Origin: Streptomyces violens
Lineage (GTDB): Bacteria > Actinomycetota > Actinomycetes > Streptomycetales > Streptomycetaceae
DNA: 64,000 bases
NCBI RefSeq assembly: GCF_000717745.1
Contig: NZ_JOBH01000002.1
Span: forward strand, 372,001-436,000
Direction: 5' to 3'
Under the pieces are notes generated by a model, which was given only the letters and a program-made list of their open reading frames with translations, was not told where the DNA came from and ran no database searches. Made by a program: the position numbers and the translations under genes. Shown here one piece after another: positions 18,365 through 28,491 of the stretch; within the stretch, counting starts at the first letter, position 1; each line of letters begins with the position of its first letter.

Positions 18365-18892
18365 CTAGGTGCGGGCCCGTGCCGTGCCGCCCGCGTCGCG
18401 GGTCAGCAGTACGGCCAGTCCGGTGTCCGTGTCGCGCCAGTGCGCCACCGCGTCGGCGAGGACCGACTCGGCCACCCGCCACTCCTCCGGCTCCGCCGCC
18501 GCATAGCCCTGCCAGGCCCGTACGACCAGCAGCCGGCCGCCGTGCTCCGCCGGCCACCAGGAGAGGTCGCCGAGGCAGTCGGCGAGCGCGTCCCAGTTCC
18601 GCCCGAACCACGACGGCAGCCGCAGCGCCGCCGCGGCCCGCGTCATGAACTCGGCCTTGTCGGCGACCCCTTCGAGGTCGAGCACGGTGCCCTGCCAGCC
18701 CGCGGTCAGCGCGGCGTCCAGCGCTTCCTGCACGGGCCGGCCGGCGGGCCAGGACAGCACGCCGGGCGGCGTCCGCCCGTCGAGCACCGCGGCCAGCGGC
18801 CTGGGCACGCCGTCCGGCGCGGGGCCGGGGACGGGGGCGCCGGCACGTCGGCCGGCACCCGCCTGGCCGGGGACTCCGGGGGAATCTGGCAT
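18365..18892 (-). CDS. Barstar-family (barnase inhibitor-like) protein
   Basis: A 175-residue protein. The segment LDLEGVADKAEFMTRAAAALRLPSWFGRNWDALADCL (about residues 71-107) is the barstar core: the short strand, the acidic inhibitory helix and the FGxNWDAL motif. Barstar is a tight inhibitor of an extracellular ribonuclease; stand-alone homologs are common in streptomycetes and often have no assigned target. No ribonuclease gene lies nearby. The N-terminal 50 residues are low-complexity Gly/Pro/Ala. The start ATG 18892 has no clear ribosome binding site; a later start is possible. Confidence 0.82.
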   Translation of the reverse strand: MPDSPGVPGQAGAGRRAGAPVPGPAPDGVPRPLAAVLDGRTPPGVLSWPAGRPVQEALDAALTAGWQGTVLDLEGVADKAEFMTRAAAALRLPSWFGRNWDALADCLGDLSWWPAEHGGRLLVVRAWQGYAAAEPEEWRVAESVLADAVAHWRDTDTGLAVLLTRDAGGTARART

Positions 18893-18998
18893 GCCGCGAT
18901 GCTGTCACAGCCCCGGCCGCCGCGCCGGACGAACGGCCTCCGTACGGCTCAAGCCCTACGGAGACGGCCGCTCCGGCGGGCGCCCGCTGCGGACGGGC

Positions 18999-20009
18999 TC
19001 AGGAGTCCGGGTCCGCGCGGTCCAGGGCCGGGCGCGGGCCCGGAGCGGACTCCAGGAGGAGGTAATCGGCCGCTGCGGTGTCCGTGACCAGGCTCGTGAC
19101 CAGGCCGGACTTCAGGACCGCGCCGATCGCGTGCGCCTTGCGCTGGCCGCCCGCGATGGCGACCACCTCGGGGATCCGGCGCAGCCGGTCGGCCTCGACC
19201 GTGATGCAGCGCTCCCCCAGGTCACGGCCGATGCGCCGACCCTCGGCGTCGAAGAGGTGCGCGGACATCTCCGCGGCGGCGCCGAGCGAGGCGTAGTGCT
19301 CGCGCTCGTCCTCCGAGAGCATGTCGTACACCGTCGAGATGCCCGGCGCCCAGGAGCCGATGGACACGCACGCGACGGTGACCTTGTCGAAGTAATCGAA
19401 CGCCCGCGCGATACCCGTCTGGCCCCGCAGCGCCGCCGCTGTGGCCGAATCCGGCAGCAGCATCGGCGCATAAATGGGGTGCGCCTCGCCGCCGGAGACG
19501 TCGGCGGCGCGGCGGACCGCCTCCACCGAGCCACTGTCGGCGGTCCCCGCGTCGTACACACCGGTCAGCTGGACCACCGTGCACGGGGGCAGCCGGTGCA
19601 GGGCCGACGCCATGTGGATCGTCGAGCGGCCCCAGGCGATGCCGAGCACGTCGCCCTCGGCGACCAGCTCACCGAGCAGGTCGGCGGCGACATCGCCGAG
19701 GTTCTCCGGATCCGGCGCGTCGTCGGAGTCGGCGGCCGACTCCACGACGACGGCGTGCCGCAGGCCGTACCGGGCCCGCAGCGCGTCCGAGCGCTCGGCG
19801 TCCAGCTCGGCCGGGACGCGGATCTCGATGCGTACGAGGTCACGCTCGAGTGCCGTCTCCAGCACCCGCGCGACCTTGAAGCGGCTGACGCCGAACTCCT
19901 CGGCGATCTGGATCTTGGATTTGCCCTCGAGATAGAACCGGCGGGCCATGGCCGCAGCCTGCACCAGCTCGGCGGGGCCCATCCCGGAATGTGGGCGGCT
20001 GGCAACCAC
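18999..20009 (-). CDS. SorC/DeoR-like sugar-binding transcriptional regulator
   Basis: A 336-residue regulator with an N-terminal helix-turn-helix (AAMARRFYLEGKSKIQIAEEFGVSRFKVARVLETA, about residues 19-53) and the C-terminal SorC effector domain (about 90-330, with GIAWGRST and VAIAGGQRKAHAI). The domain binds phosphorylated sugars, as in CggR and SorC. GTG 20009 is preferred since AGGGGAG lies 6 bases upstream; an in-frame ATG at 20051 has a ribosome binding site abutting it. It follows rpe on the same strand, so a pentose-phosphate or glycolytic intermediate is a plausible inducer (inference). Confidence 0.87.
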   Translation of the reverse strand: MVASRPHSGMGPAELVQAAAMARRFYLEGKSKIQIAEEFGVSRFKVARVLETALERDLVRIEIRVPAELDAERSDALRARYGLRHAVVVESAADSDDAPDPENLGDVAADLLGELVAEGDVLGIAWGRSTIHMASALHRLPPCTVVQLTGVYDAGTADSGSVEAVRRAADVSGGEAHPIYAPMLLPDSATAAALRGQTGIARAFDYFDKVTVACVSIGSWAPGISTVYDMLSEDEREHYASLGAAAEMSAHLFDAEGRRIGRDLGERCITVEADRLRRIPEVVAIAGGQRKAHAIGAVLKSGLVTSLVTDTAAADYLLLESAPGPRPALDRADPDS

Positions 20010-20198
20010 GAAAATCTCCCCTACTGCGCACCTGATCGACTCTGCGCTCATCCTTCCAGAAACCCGAGGTCGCCGTGGGCCATGACCCTTCGGCCCGCGA
20101 TGAACGCTGCGTGGCCACGAGGTCAACCCCCGCCGCCCCGGGTGCGGGCCGCGCCTCGGCACGACCCGTGGACCGCGCCTCCGCGCGGCCCGGCCGCG

Positions 20199-20882
20199 TC
20201 AGTGCGCGCAGCCCCAGCCCGCCGCCGCGGTCGCGGCGTCGGCCTTGTCCCGCAGCGTACGCACGGCCTTCGCCGGGTCCTCGGCGCCGTACACCGCGGA
20301 GCCCGCGACGAAGACGTCGGCGCCCGCCTCGGCGCAGCGCTCGATCGTCTTGTCGGACACCCCACCGTCCACCTGCAGCCACATCTCCAGACCGTGCTTG
20401 GCGATCAGCGCGCGGGTGCGGCGGATCTTCGGAAGCATGATGTCCAGGAACGCCTGCCCGCCGAAGCCCGGCTCAACCGTCATGATCAGCAGCATGTCCA
20501 GCTCGGGGAGCAGGTCCTCGTACTGCTCTATGGGCGTGGCGGGCTTCAGCGCCATCGAGGCCCGCGCGCCCTTGGCCCGGATCTCCCGCGCGAGGCGGAC
20601 CGGCGCGGCCGCGGCCTCGGCGTGGAAGGTGACGGAACCCGCACCGGCCTCGACGTACTGCGGCGCCCAGCGGTCCGGGTCCTCGATCATCAAATGGCAG
20701 TCGAGGGGGGTGTCCGTCGCCTTCCGCAGCGACTCCACGACGGGCACGCCGAGCGTCAGATTGGGCACGAAATGGTTGTCCATGACGTCGACATGGAGCC
20801 AGTCCGCGCCCTCGACGGCCTTCGCCTCCTCGGCGAGCCGGGCGAAGTCGGCGGACAGAATGCTGGGGTTGATCAAGGCCAT
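20199..20882 (-). CDS. rpe: Ribulose-phosphate 3-epimerase
   Basis: A 227-residue TIM-barrel enzyme interconverting D-ribulose 5-phosphate and D-xylulose 5-phosphate in the pentose phosphate pathway. Diagnostic blocks are [13 protein letters not shown], the metal-binding [12 protein letters not shown] (His34/Asp36), [21 protein letters not shown] and LQVDGGV. Length is normal for the family. ATG 20882 opens the conserved N-terminus; upstream in-frame sequence belongs to other genes. It is transcribed before the SorC-type regulator. Confidence 0.96.
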   Translation of the reverse strand: MALINPSILSADFARLAEEAKAVEGADWLHVDVMDNHFVPNLTLGVPVVESLRKATDTPLDCHLMIEDPDRWAPQYVEAGAGSVTFHAEAAAAPVRLAREIRAKGARASMALKPATPIEQYEDLLPELDMLLIMTVEPGFGGQAFLDIMLPKIRRTRALIAKHGLEMWLQVDGGVSDKTIERCAEAGADVFVAGSAVYGAEDPAKAVRTLRDKADAATAAAGWGCAH

Positions 20883-20923
20883 GACTCCAGTATGTCGTGA
20901 CCGCGCCGACATCCATAAGCGGG

Positions 20924-22135
20924 TCAGGGGCGCGGGCTCGCGACGCCCTCCGGCGCGCGCTCCCGGGCGGCGGCACGACGGCCCGCCTCGGCGAGCAGCC
21001 GCGCGCGGTGTCCGTGGTCCGCGGCCAGCGAGACGCCCGTCCAGGCCATGGCGACGGCGCCGTCCAGGACCGCGCGGTCGGCGCCCTCGGAGGTGCCCGC
21101 GGCGGCGAACTCGGGGGTGTGCTGCCGGGCGCCGCCGGTGTCGTAGCCGATCATCGGGTGGATCGTGGGGAGCAGGTGCGAGACGTTCCCCATGTCGGTG
21201 GAGCCTGCGCGCTCCGGCGCGCGCCCGACGGTACGCCCGAGGGCCTCGGCGGCACCCGCGTACAGCTCGGCCACGGTGGTGTCCTGCCGCAGGTCGGCGA
21301 AGTCGTGCCCGTGCGGCTCCATGCGCAGTTCCGTACCGGTCGCCAGCGCGCCCGCTTCGAAGCAGGCCCGTACCCGCTCCTGGAGGGCGCGCAGCGACTC
21401 CATCGTGGGCGAGCGCACTTCGTACCGGGCGGCGGTGCGGGCCGGGATGACGTTGGCGGCCTGGCCGCCGTCCGTGATGATGCCGTGCACGACGCTCTCC
21501 GGGGGCAGCTGCTGGCGCAGCAGGCCGAGCCCGGTCTGGGCCACGGTGAGTGCGTCCAGGGCGTTGCGGCCCTCCCAGGGAGCGGCGGCGGCGTGCGCCG
21601 GGCGTCCGGTGTACGTGAGGTTCCACGAGCCGATGGCCAGCGAGCCGTTGCCCACGGTGTCGGCGTCGTTCGCGTGCACCATCATCGCGACGGCCACGTC
21701 GTCGAAGAGCCCGTCCTCGATCATGTACACCTTGCCGCCGCCGTCCTCCTCCGCCGGGGTGCCGAGCAGCTTGACGGTGATGCCGAGGTCGTCGGCGACC
21801 TCGCCGAGCGCGAGGGCCGCGCCGAGCGCCGCCGTCCCGTTGACGTTGTGCCCGCAGGCGTGGCCTATCCCGGGCAGCGCGTCGTACTCCGCACACAGGC
21901 CGACGACCAGCTCGCCGCTGCCGCGGACCGCGGTGAACGCGGTGGGCAGCCCGGCCACGCCGCGCTCGACGGTGAATCCGGCCCGCTCGGCGAGCCCGGC
22001 CAGCGCGGCCGCCGACCGGTGCTCCTCGAAGGACAGCTCGGGGTCGGCGTGCAGTTGATGGCTGAGGCCGAGCAGCTCCTCCCGCCAGGACTCGGCGGCG
22101 TCGCGCGCGGTGCGGTGGTGGGCGGTGAGCTTCAC
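20924..22135 (-). CDS. M20-family metallo-amidohydrolase
   Basis: A 403-residue zinc-type peptidase/amidohydrolase of the M20 (AbgB/ACY1L2-like) group. Visible ligands and motifs: [20 protein letters not shown] (metal His), [10 protein letters not shown] (catalytic Glu pair), the dimerisation-domain start [14 protein letters not shown] and STDMGNVSH. It would hydrolyse an N-acyl or peptide bond on a small substrate, such as an aminobenzoyl-glutamate-like or dipeptide compound; the substrate is unknown. GTG 22135 overlaps the MFS stop codon as GTGA, so the two are translationally coupled. GGAG lies 7 bases upstream. Confidence 0.87.
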   Translation of the reverse strand: MKLTAHHRTARDAAESWREELLGLSHQLHADPELSFEEHRSAAALAGLAERAGFTVERGVAGLPTAFTAVRGSGELVVGLCAEYDALPGIGHACGHNVNGTAALGAALALGEVADDLGITVKLLGTPAEEDGGGKVYMIEDGLFDDVAVAMMVHANDADTVGNGSLAIGSWNLTYTGRPAHAAAAPWEGRNALDALTVAQTGLGLLRQQLPPESVVHGIITDGGQAANVIPARTAARYEVRSPTMESLRALQERVRACFEAGALATGTELRMEPHGHDFADLRQDTTVAELYAGAAEALGRTVGRAPERAGSTDMGNVSHLLPTIHPMIGYDTGGARQHTPEFAAAGTSEGADRAVLDGAVAMAWTGVSLAADHGHRARLLAEAGRRAAARERAPEGVASPRP

Positions 22136-23574
22136 TGGTGTACTCCTTCGGGGACGGTGGCGTACGGGGTGGAGGGCGCGGCGGGGCGCAGCTTCAGGAC
22201 GGCCAGCGCGGCGGCCAGCCCGGCGGCGGCGCACAGCGCCCAGCCGGTGGTGTAGCCGCCGAGGGCGACCCGGCCGCCGTCGGTGGCGTACGCGGCGAGC
22301 GCGGCGCCGAGCAGGGCGGACCCGACGGCGGAGCCCAGCGACAGCACGAGTTCGTTGACGCCGGCGGCGGTCGCGGTCTCCTCGGGGGCGACGGCCTCGA
22401 CGGTCAGGGTGCGGGTGGCGGACTCGAAGAGGCCGAGCGCCGCGCCGATGAACAGGGACGCGATCAGGTAGTGGGCCAGGCCGGTGTGCAACACGAAGAG
22501 GAAGCCGAAGCCGAACAGCGTCGTGACCCCGGCCGCGGCCACGGTGACGCGCTCCCCCAGCCTGCGCAGCAGTACCGGGGTGAGGGCCGAGGTGGCCACG
22601 CTGGCGAGCGTCATCGGGAGCAGCGCCCACCCGATGGCGGTCGCGTTGAGCCCGATGCCGTAGCCCACCGCCTGCGGCGAGGCGCCGAGGAAGGTGGCAT
22701 TGAAGGCGATCGACCCGATCGTGGCCGCCGAGACGCAGAAGGTCACCACGCTCAGCACGGCCACCCGCGGGTTGCGGAGCATCCGTACGTCCACGAGCGG
22801 CTGCGCCACCCGCAGCTCCAGCGCCCACCAGCCGGCCAGCGCCACGATGCCCACCAACCCGCAGCCCACGGTCGCGGCCGACGTCCAGCCCCAGGCGGCG
22901 CCCTGCGCCAGCGCGAGCACCACGCCGACCAGCCCGGCGGTGAGCAGGACGAAGCCCGGTACGTCGAAGCGCCGGGCCGCGGCCGCCGGTGTCGCGCCGT
23001 CCGGCAGCAGGAACCCGGCGACCAGCCCCAGTACGCCCGCGCCCACGCCGATCCACAGGCCGAGCCGGGCGTCGTGCGCGCCGACCGCGCCGGAGACGAT
23101 GCCCGCGCAGCCGACGGCCAGCAGCAGCGCGCCGACCAGCACGCCGATGCCGCGCCGTGAGGCGGCCTCGCCCTGCTGGTCGCGGAGGATGCCGATCATC
23201 AGCGGCATGAAGCCGACCACGCCGCCCTGAAGGGCCGCGCCGAGGGTCAGGAAGGGCAGCGTCGGGCGCAGCGCCATGACCAGCGAGCCGAGCACGACCA
23301 TGAGGATCGAGGCCCGGAGGAGCCGCCGGTAGCCGAAGCCGTCGCCGAGCCGGGAGAGGACCGGGGTGAGCACGGCGCAGCTCGCCATCTGCACCACGAT
23401 GATCCAGTTCTGCTGTGCGGTGCCGAAGCCGGCCTGCGCGCCCAGCCCGGGCAGGATCGGCGGCAGGTACTGCTGGGTGGCGCCGCTGGCGACCTCGACG
23501 AGGGCCATGGAGGCGAGCATGGTGCGGGGGCCGAGCGGGCGGCCGGGCGGTACGGGTCTGACTGTTCTGTTCAT
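22132..23574 (-). CDS. MFS transporter, coupled to an M20 hydrolase
   Basis: A 480-residue polytopic membrane protein with about 14 hydrophobic segments. The GDGFGYRR loop after helix 2 is MFS-like, and the overall form resembles DHA2-type drug or metabolite transporters. It overlaps the downstream M20 amidohydrolase by 4 bases and lies downstream of a TetR gene on the same strand. The unit could export or import a conjugate that the hydrolase processes. Substrate unknown. Confidence 0.85.
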   Translation of the reverse strand: MNRTVRPVPPGRPLGPRTMLASMALVEVASGATQQYLPPILPGLGAQAGFGTAQQNWIIVVQMASCAVLTPVLSRLGDGFGYRRLLRASILMVVLGSLVMALRPTLPFLTLGAALQGGVVGFMPLMIGILRDQQGEAASRRGIGVLVGALLLAVGCAGIVSGAVGAHDARLGLWIGVGAGVLGLVAGFLLPDGATPAAAARRFDVPGFVLLTAGLVGVVLALAQGAAWGWTSAATVGCGLVGIVALAGWWALELRVAQPLVDVRMLRNPRVAVLSVVTFCVSAATIGSIAFNATFLGASPQAVGYGIGLNATAIGWALLPMTLASVATSALTPVLLRRLGERVTVAAAGVTTLFGFGFLFVLHTGLAHYLIASLFIGAALGLFESATRTLTVEAVAPEETATAAGVNELVLSLGSAVGSALLGAALAAYATDGGRVALGGYTTGWALCAAAGLAAALAVLKLRPAAPSTPYATVPEGVHQ

Positions 23575-23707
23575 GACAGAGACCTCGGTTCAGGGAGGCG
23601 GTACGCGGCACGAGGGCAGGCCGGAGCGACGGCCCGCCACGGAGGCGTACCGGGAAGGGGGAACTACACGGATTAAGGAGCGGGGCCGGTTGCGGAGCGG
23701 GGTACGG

Positions 23708-24331
23708 CTAAGGAGCGGGGTCCGGCTTCGGGAGGCGCGGTACGCACCCGGACAGCGCCAGCTCGACCATGGCGTCGGCCTGCGAGTCGAGCAGCGCGTC
23801 CGAGCGGACCTCGGTACGGAACATCACCGTGCCCGACCACATGTCGATCAGCAGGTCCACGTCGATGTCCGCGGGCAGATCGCCGCGGGCCACCCCGCGC
23901 TGGACCGCGGCGCGCGCGAACTGCCGCCGCGGGCCCAGTACTTCGGTACGGAAGCGGTGCAGCACGACCGGGTCGCCGATGGTCGCCCACAGGGAGGACA
24001 GCAGCCTGCCGCGGCTCTCCCCCACGTCCCGCACGATCTGCGCGAAGAGCTCGCGCATCTCGGCGCGGGTGTCCCCGAGGTCGGGGATGTGCTCCACCCC
24101 GGCGTTCCGGATGAGCAGCTCGCCGACGAGCGCGGACTTGTTGGCCCAGCGGTTGTAGACCGTCTTACGGGTGACGCCGGCCCGGGCCGCGACCTTCTCG
24201 ATCGTCAGCTCCAGATAGCCCAGCTCCTCCAGGAGCCCGGCCGCGGCGTCCAGGACCTTGCCGTCCAGCTCGGGGTCTTTGGGACGGCCGCCGCGGGCTG
24301 CTTCGGTCTTCGGGGTACGACGCGAACTCAT
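23708..24331 (-). CDS. TetR-family transcriptional regulator
   Basis: A 207-residue protein with an N-terminal TetR helix-turn-helix (LELTIEKVAARAGVTRKTVYNRW, about residues 42-64) and a C-terminal helical TetR_C-like ligand domain with ATIGDPVVLHRFRTEVLGPRR. ATG 24331 follows GGAG by 6 bases. It heads the TetR-MFS-M20 module and probably controls it; ligand unknown. A consensus-like promoter lies upstream. Confidence 0.9.
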   Translation of the reverse strand: MSSRRTPKTEAARGGRPKDPELDGKVLDAAAGLLEELGYLELTIEKVAARAGVTRKTVYNRWANKSALVGELLIRNAGVEHIPDLGDTRAEMRELFAQIVRDVGESRGRLLSSLWATIGDPVVLHRFRTEVLGPRRQFARAAVQRGVARGDLPADIDVDLLIDMWSGTVMFRTEVRSDALLDSQADAMVELALSGCVPRLPKPDPAP

Positions 24332-24389
24332 GGTGCACTCCGCAGCGGCAAGGGGAGAGGGGCCGGCGGATCCCCGCCGGCAGGCCAAC

Positions 24390-24418
24390 AACGTACGACG
24401 GGCCACCCACCCGGTCAA
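24390..24418 (-). promoter_or_regulatory. TetR gene promoter (TTGACC-17-TACGTT)
   Basis: On the minus strand -35 TTGACC (24413-24418) and -10 TACGTT (24390-24395) have an ideal 17-bp spacer. The predicted 5' leader of about 50 bases includes a CCGGCGG/CCGCCGG hairpin (24363-24380). Confidence 0.6.
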
Positions 24419-24529
24419 TACTTCAACGGAAACGCACTGTCCCCGATCACCAGCTACTCCCTGCCCCGCAGGGCCGAGCAGCTCTCCGAGTTAGAACCCA
24501 GAGCGTCCCCTAACTCACGCGCCACCTTC

Positions 24530-25957
24530 TCACGCCGTGCGGCGCAGCAGCGCCAGGTACATCGCGTCCGTACCGTGCAGATGCGGCCAGAGCTGGACGT
24601 CCGGGCCGTCGCCGAGGGCCGGGACCCCGGGCATCAGCGGCCGGGCGTCGACGAACTCGGCGTCCACGCCCTGCTCCTTCAGTACGTCGTCGACGACCGC
24701 GCGGGTCTCCGCCGGATGCGGCGAGCAGGTCGCGTACCCGACGACCCCGCCGACCCGTACGGCCCGCAGCGCCTGCCGCAGCAGATCGCGTTGGAGCGGC
24801 GCGAAGCCGTCCAGGTCCTCGGGGCGGCGGCGCCAGCGCGCCTCCGGACGGCGGCGCAGCGCGCCCAGGCCCGTACACGGCACGTCCACCAGGACGCGGT
24901 CGAAGGCGCCGGGGCGCCAGACCGGACGCGTACCGTCGGCGGCGACCACCTCGTACGGCCCGGGGTTGCCCGCCAGCGCCCGCGCGACCAGCCGCGCACG
25001 GTGCGGCTGCTTCTCCGCGGCGAGCAGCGCGGCACCGCGCTCCGCCGCCAGCGCGCCCAGCAGCGCCGCCTTGCCCCCGGGGCCCGCGCAGGCATCCAGC
25101 CAGCGCGCGTCGGACCCGTCCACCGGCGCGTTGGCCAGCGCGACGGCCACCAGCTGGCTGCCCTCGTCCTGCACCCCCGCACGGCCCTCCCGTACGGCGT
25201 CCAGCGCGCCCGGCTCGCCGCCCTCGGTGAGCCGGACCGCGTACGGCGACCAGCGCCCCGGCAGCCCGTTCTCCTCGCCGACCGCGTCGAGCAGCTCGTC
25301 GGGGGTGGACCGGCCGGGCCGGGCGACCAGCGTCACCTCGGGCCGCTCGTTGTCCGCCTCCAGCAGGTCCTCGATCCCGGCCCGGCCACCGCCCAGCGCG
25401 TCCCACAGCGCCGAGACGACCCACCGCGGATGCGAGTGCACGACCCCGAGGTGATCCTCCGGATCCTCGTCGTACGGCGGCGCGACCCGCTCCAGCCAGC
25501 CGTCCAGATCATCCGCCGCGATCTTCCGCAGCACGGCGTTGACGAACTTCGCCCGCCCGTCACCGAGCACCACCCGCGCCAGCTCGACGCTCGCGCTGAC
25601 CGCGGCGTGCGTGGGAATCCGCGTACCGAGCAGCTGATGCGCGCCCAGGCTCAGCACGTCCAGGACCGGCGGGTCGACCTCGCGCAGCGGCCGGTCCACG
25701 CACGCCGCGATGATCTCGTCGTACGTGCCCTGCCGGCGCAGCGTCCCGTAGACCAGCTCGGTCGCCAGCGCGGCGTCCCGTCCGTCGAAGTTCCCCGCCT
25801 CGCGCGCCTTGCGCAGCAGCGGTGGCAGGACGAGGTTCGCGTACGCGTCCCGCTCGTCGACCGCGCGCAGGGCCTCGAACGCGAGAATGCGTACGGGGTC
25901 CTTCTTGGGCCTCCGATGGGGCTTGCTGCCGGGACGACGACGAGGCTGGTCGCTCAC
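24530..25957 (-). CDS. rsmB: 16S rRNA (cytosine-5-)-methyltransferase RsmB/NOP family
   Basis: A 475-residue two-domain enzyme. Residues about 20-150 form a NusB-like RNA-binding domain (RILAFEALRAVDERDAYAN...LVYGTLRR). The C-terminal part is a SAM methyltransferase with motif I DACAGPGGKAALLG, motif IV DVPCTGLG and motif VI ATCSPHP, whose two Cys residues are the nucleophile and the release residue. It methylates C967-equivalent of 16S rRNA. GTG 25957 is taken as start; the longer frame adds a basic segment without a ribosome binding site. In actinobacteria it normally follows fmt directly; here a SnoaL-like gene stands between them. Confidence 0.93.
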   Translation of the reverse strand: MSDQPRRRPGSKPHRRPKKDPVRILAFEALRAVDERDAYANLVLPPLLRKAREAGNFDGRDAALATELVYGTLRRQGTYDEIIAACVDRPLREVDPPVLDVLSLGAHQLLGTRIPTHAAVSASVELARVVLGDGRAKFVNAVLRKIAADDLDGWLERVAPPYDEDPEDHLGVVHSHPRWVVSALWDALGGGRAGIEDLLEADNERPEVTLVARPGRSTPDELLDAVGEENGLPGRWSPYAVRLTEGGEPGALDAVREGRAGVQDEGSQLVAVALANAPVDGSDARWLDACAGPGGKAALLGALAAERGAALLAAEKQPHRARLVARALAGNPGPYEVVAADGTRPVWRPGAFDRVLVDVPCTGLGALRRRPEARWRRRPEDLDGFAPLQRDLLRQALRAVRVGGVVGYATCSPHPAETRAVVDDVLKEQGVDAEFVDARPLMPGVPALGDGPDVQLWPHLHGTDAMYLALLRRTA

Positions 25958-26000
25958 GAGAAAGGTGCTCCGCTGCTGACGAGGACGAATCCCACCCAGC

Positions 26001-26441
26001 CTACCGTCGCAGCAGGTCACCCCAGCCGCCCTGGATCATGGTCTGGAACGCCCACGCCCCGTCCCGTTTCACCAGCACATCGGCATACCGCACGGCCTGC
26101 GACTGCCCGCCGACGGTGAACACGGCGTCCGTGAACACCACGGCGAGCGACGCACTGAGGAAATGCGGCGTCCGCGTCGACTCGAACGACACCTCCTCAC
26201 CACCGCCCATCACCTCCCCCATCGTCCGCACGAACTCGGCCCGGCTCCACTGCCCGGTCCAGCCGTCCCCCTTCGAGTCATCACTCACGAGATTGAGCGG
26301 GAAGACGGCCATGTCCGCCATCCCCTCGACATCCACCTCGGCGCTCAAGGTGTCGTACCGCGCGAACCACTCCTCCAGCCCGCGCAGATCCTCCTCCGTC
26401 GCCGCATACGGCCCCGCCTCCGGCACCACGAACTCCGCCAT
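26001..26441 (-). CDS. SnoaL/DUF4440-like small protein
   Basis: A 146-residue NTF2-fold-like protein: EEDLRGLEEWFARYDTLSAEVDVEGMADMAVFPLN (N-terminal helices), SRAEFVRTM and the strand-rich ending YADVLVKRDGAWAFQTM. Proteins of this type bind small hydrophobic ligands or act as isomerases; no specific function can be read. GGAGG lies 4 bases before ATG 26441. It sits between fmt and rsmB on their strand, interrupting the usual order. Two copies of a palindromic operator-like sequence flank its probable promoter. Confidence 0.75.
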   Translation of the reverse strand: MAEFVVPEAGPYAATEEDLRGLEEWFARYDTLSAEVDVEGMADMAVFPLNLVSDDSKGDGWTGQWSRAEFVRTMGEVMGGGEEVSFESTRTPHFLSASLAVVFTDAVFTVGGQSQAVRYADVLVKRDGAWAFQTMIQGGWGDLLRR

Positions 26442-26457
26442 ACCGCCTCCCCCTCTA

Positions 26458-26516
26458 ATCAAACTTGACTACTTGCCGACAGGGTAATACCGGGCCCTCC
26501 ACTCATCAAACTTGAT
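26458..26516 (-). promoter_or_regulatory. Paired ATCAA-N2-TTGA(T) palindromes upstream of the SnoaL-like gene
   Basis: ATCAAACTTGA occurs at 26458-26468 and the full palindrome ATCAAACTTGAT at 26505-26516, 47 bp apart, on either side of an AT-richer GGTAATACC (26483-26491) that could carry a minus-strand -10. This is a typical layout for a dimeric repressor (MarR/ArsR-like). No regulator gene is adjacent. Confidence 0.5.
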
Positions 26517-26539
26517 TAATCGCCCTCCGTGGGCGTTCC

Positions 26540-27478
26540 TCAGCCGTCCAGCCGCTCCCCGGCCTCGATCCGCACCCCACGCGCCCAGTCCGCCGCGGCC
26601 ATCGGCTTCTTGCCCTGCGGCTGCACCCACTGCAGCTGTACGGCATGGCTGCCGGTCCCCACGAACACGGCCTTCTTCGTGGCCGCGATCTCGCCGGGCG
26701 CCAGCTCCGGATCCGTACGGTCGGGCACCAGCGCCACCGACATCACCTTCAGCCGCTCGCCCCGGAAGAGCGTCCAGGCACCGGGCGCGGGGGCGCAGCC
26801 GCGCACCACCCGGTCCACCCGCAGCGCGGGCGCCGACCAGTCGATCTTCGCGTCCTCGACCTCGATCTTCGGCGCGAGCGTGATGCCCTCGGCCGGCTGC
26901 GGCACCGCCTGCAGCGTGCCGTCCTCGATGCCGTCCATGGTCGCGGCCAGCAGCCCGGCCCCGGCGAACGCGAGCCGGGTCAGCAGATCGCCACTGGTGT
27001 CCGTCGGCCGGACGTCCTCGGTCAGTACGCCGAAAACGGGCCCTGAGTCCAGCCCCTCCTCGATCCGGAACGTCGAAGCACCGGTCACCTCGTCACCCGC
27101 CAGCACCGCGTGCTGGACCGGCGCCGCGCCGCGCCACGCGGGCAGCAGGGAGAAGTGCAGGTTCACCCACCCGTGCGCGGGAATGTCCAGCGCGGACTTC
27201 GGAAGCAGCGCCCCGTACGCCACGACCGGGCAGCAGTCGGGCGCGATCTCGCGCAGCCGGGCCTGGAAGTCCTCGTCCCGCGGCCGGGCGGGCTTGAGCA
27301 CCTCGATGCCGGCCTCCTCGGCACGCTGCGCGACCGGGCTGGCGACGAGCCGGCGGCCACGCCCGGCCGGGGCGTCCGGCCTGGTCACGACGGCCACCAC
27401 CTCGTGCCGGTCCGACGCGATCAGGGCGTCCAGGGCGGGCAGGGCGACCTCGGGGGTACCGGCGAAGACGAGCCTCAT
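26540..27478 (-). CDS. fmt: Methionyl-tRNA formyltransferase
   Basis: A 312-residue enzyme that formylates the initiator Met-tRNA using 10-formyl-tetrahydrofolate. It begins [16 protein letters not shown] and contains the catalytic segment [17 protein letters not shown] (about residues 108-124, with the invariant Asn/His pair), followed by GLDSGPVF; the C-terminal OB-like domain starts near 210. ATG 27478 is the family start. Transcribed towards rsmB, as usual in bacteria. Confidence 0.96.
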   Translation of the reverse strand: MRLVFAGTPEVALPALDALIASDRHEVVAVVTRPDAPAGRGRRLVASPVAQRAEEAGIEVLKPARPRDEDFQARLREIAPDCCPVVAYGALLPKSALDIPAHGWVNLHFSLLPAWRGAAPVQHAVLAGDEVTGASTFRIEEGLDSGPVFGVLTEDVRPTDTSGDLLTRLAFAGAGLLAATMDGIEDGTLQAVPQPAEGITLAPKIEVEDAKIDWSAPALRVDRVVRGCAPAPGAWTLFRGERLKVMSVALVPDRTDPELAPGEIAATKKAVFVGTGSHAVQLQWVQPQGKKPMAAADWARGVRIEAGERLDG

Positions 27479-27597
27479 GGGTGGCGTACTACCTCTCAGC
27501 GCTGCGGAAAGACACACCAGTCTATGGGGCGTCAGAAGCAGGGGCGTACGGGTTACCGCACGCCCCAGCTGAAAGCTCGTACGCCCCCATACCGTGA

Positions 27598-28230
<633 letters not shown>

Positions 28231-28328
28231 CCAGCACGCCTGCCTGAGCCTCGCACGCACGCCGACGCACTACGAGGCGCACCACGACGCACCGCTTCCT
28301 CCCCCACTACGGGAGGGGGCGGGCCGCA

Positions 28329-28377
28329 GCGGGTGGGTGTTCGGACGTAAAGCGAAGCAGTCCGAACACCCACCCGC
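28329..28377. terminator. Strong bidirectional hairpin between the HTH gene and priA
   Basis: A perfect 18-bp stem (28329-28346 with 28360-28377) closes a 13-base loop, in the 261-bp gap between converging genes. GGGCC/GGCCC flanks can extend it. The rest of the gap shows nothing else. Confidence 0.7.
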
Positions 28378-28491
28378 GGAGGCCCGTCACCGCACCCGAT
28401 ACAACCCAGCCCGTCCGGCGCTTGAGGACAACCGTCACTGGGCGCAGCCCGACGAAACCGCACCGCTGGGGCACCAGCGCACCGGAGCCGG

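Noticed and set aside
20924..23611. Single 895-codon frame covering both the M20 and MFS genes
   Set aside because: Its N-terminal two thirds are the MFS gene read in the wrong frame; the hydrolase begins at GTG 22135 with a ribosome binding site.
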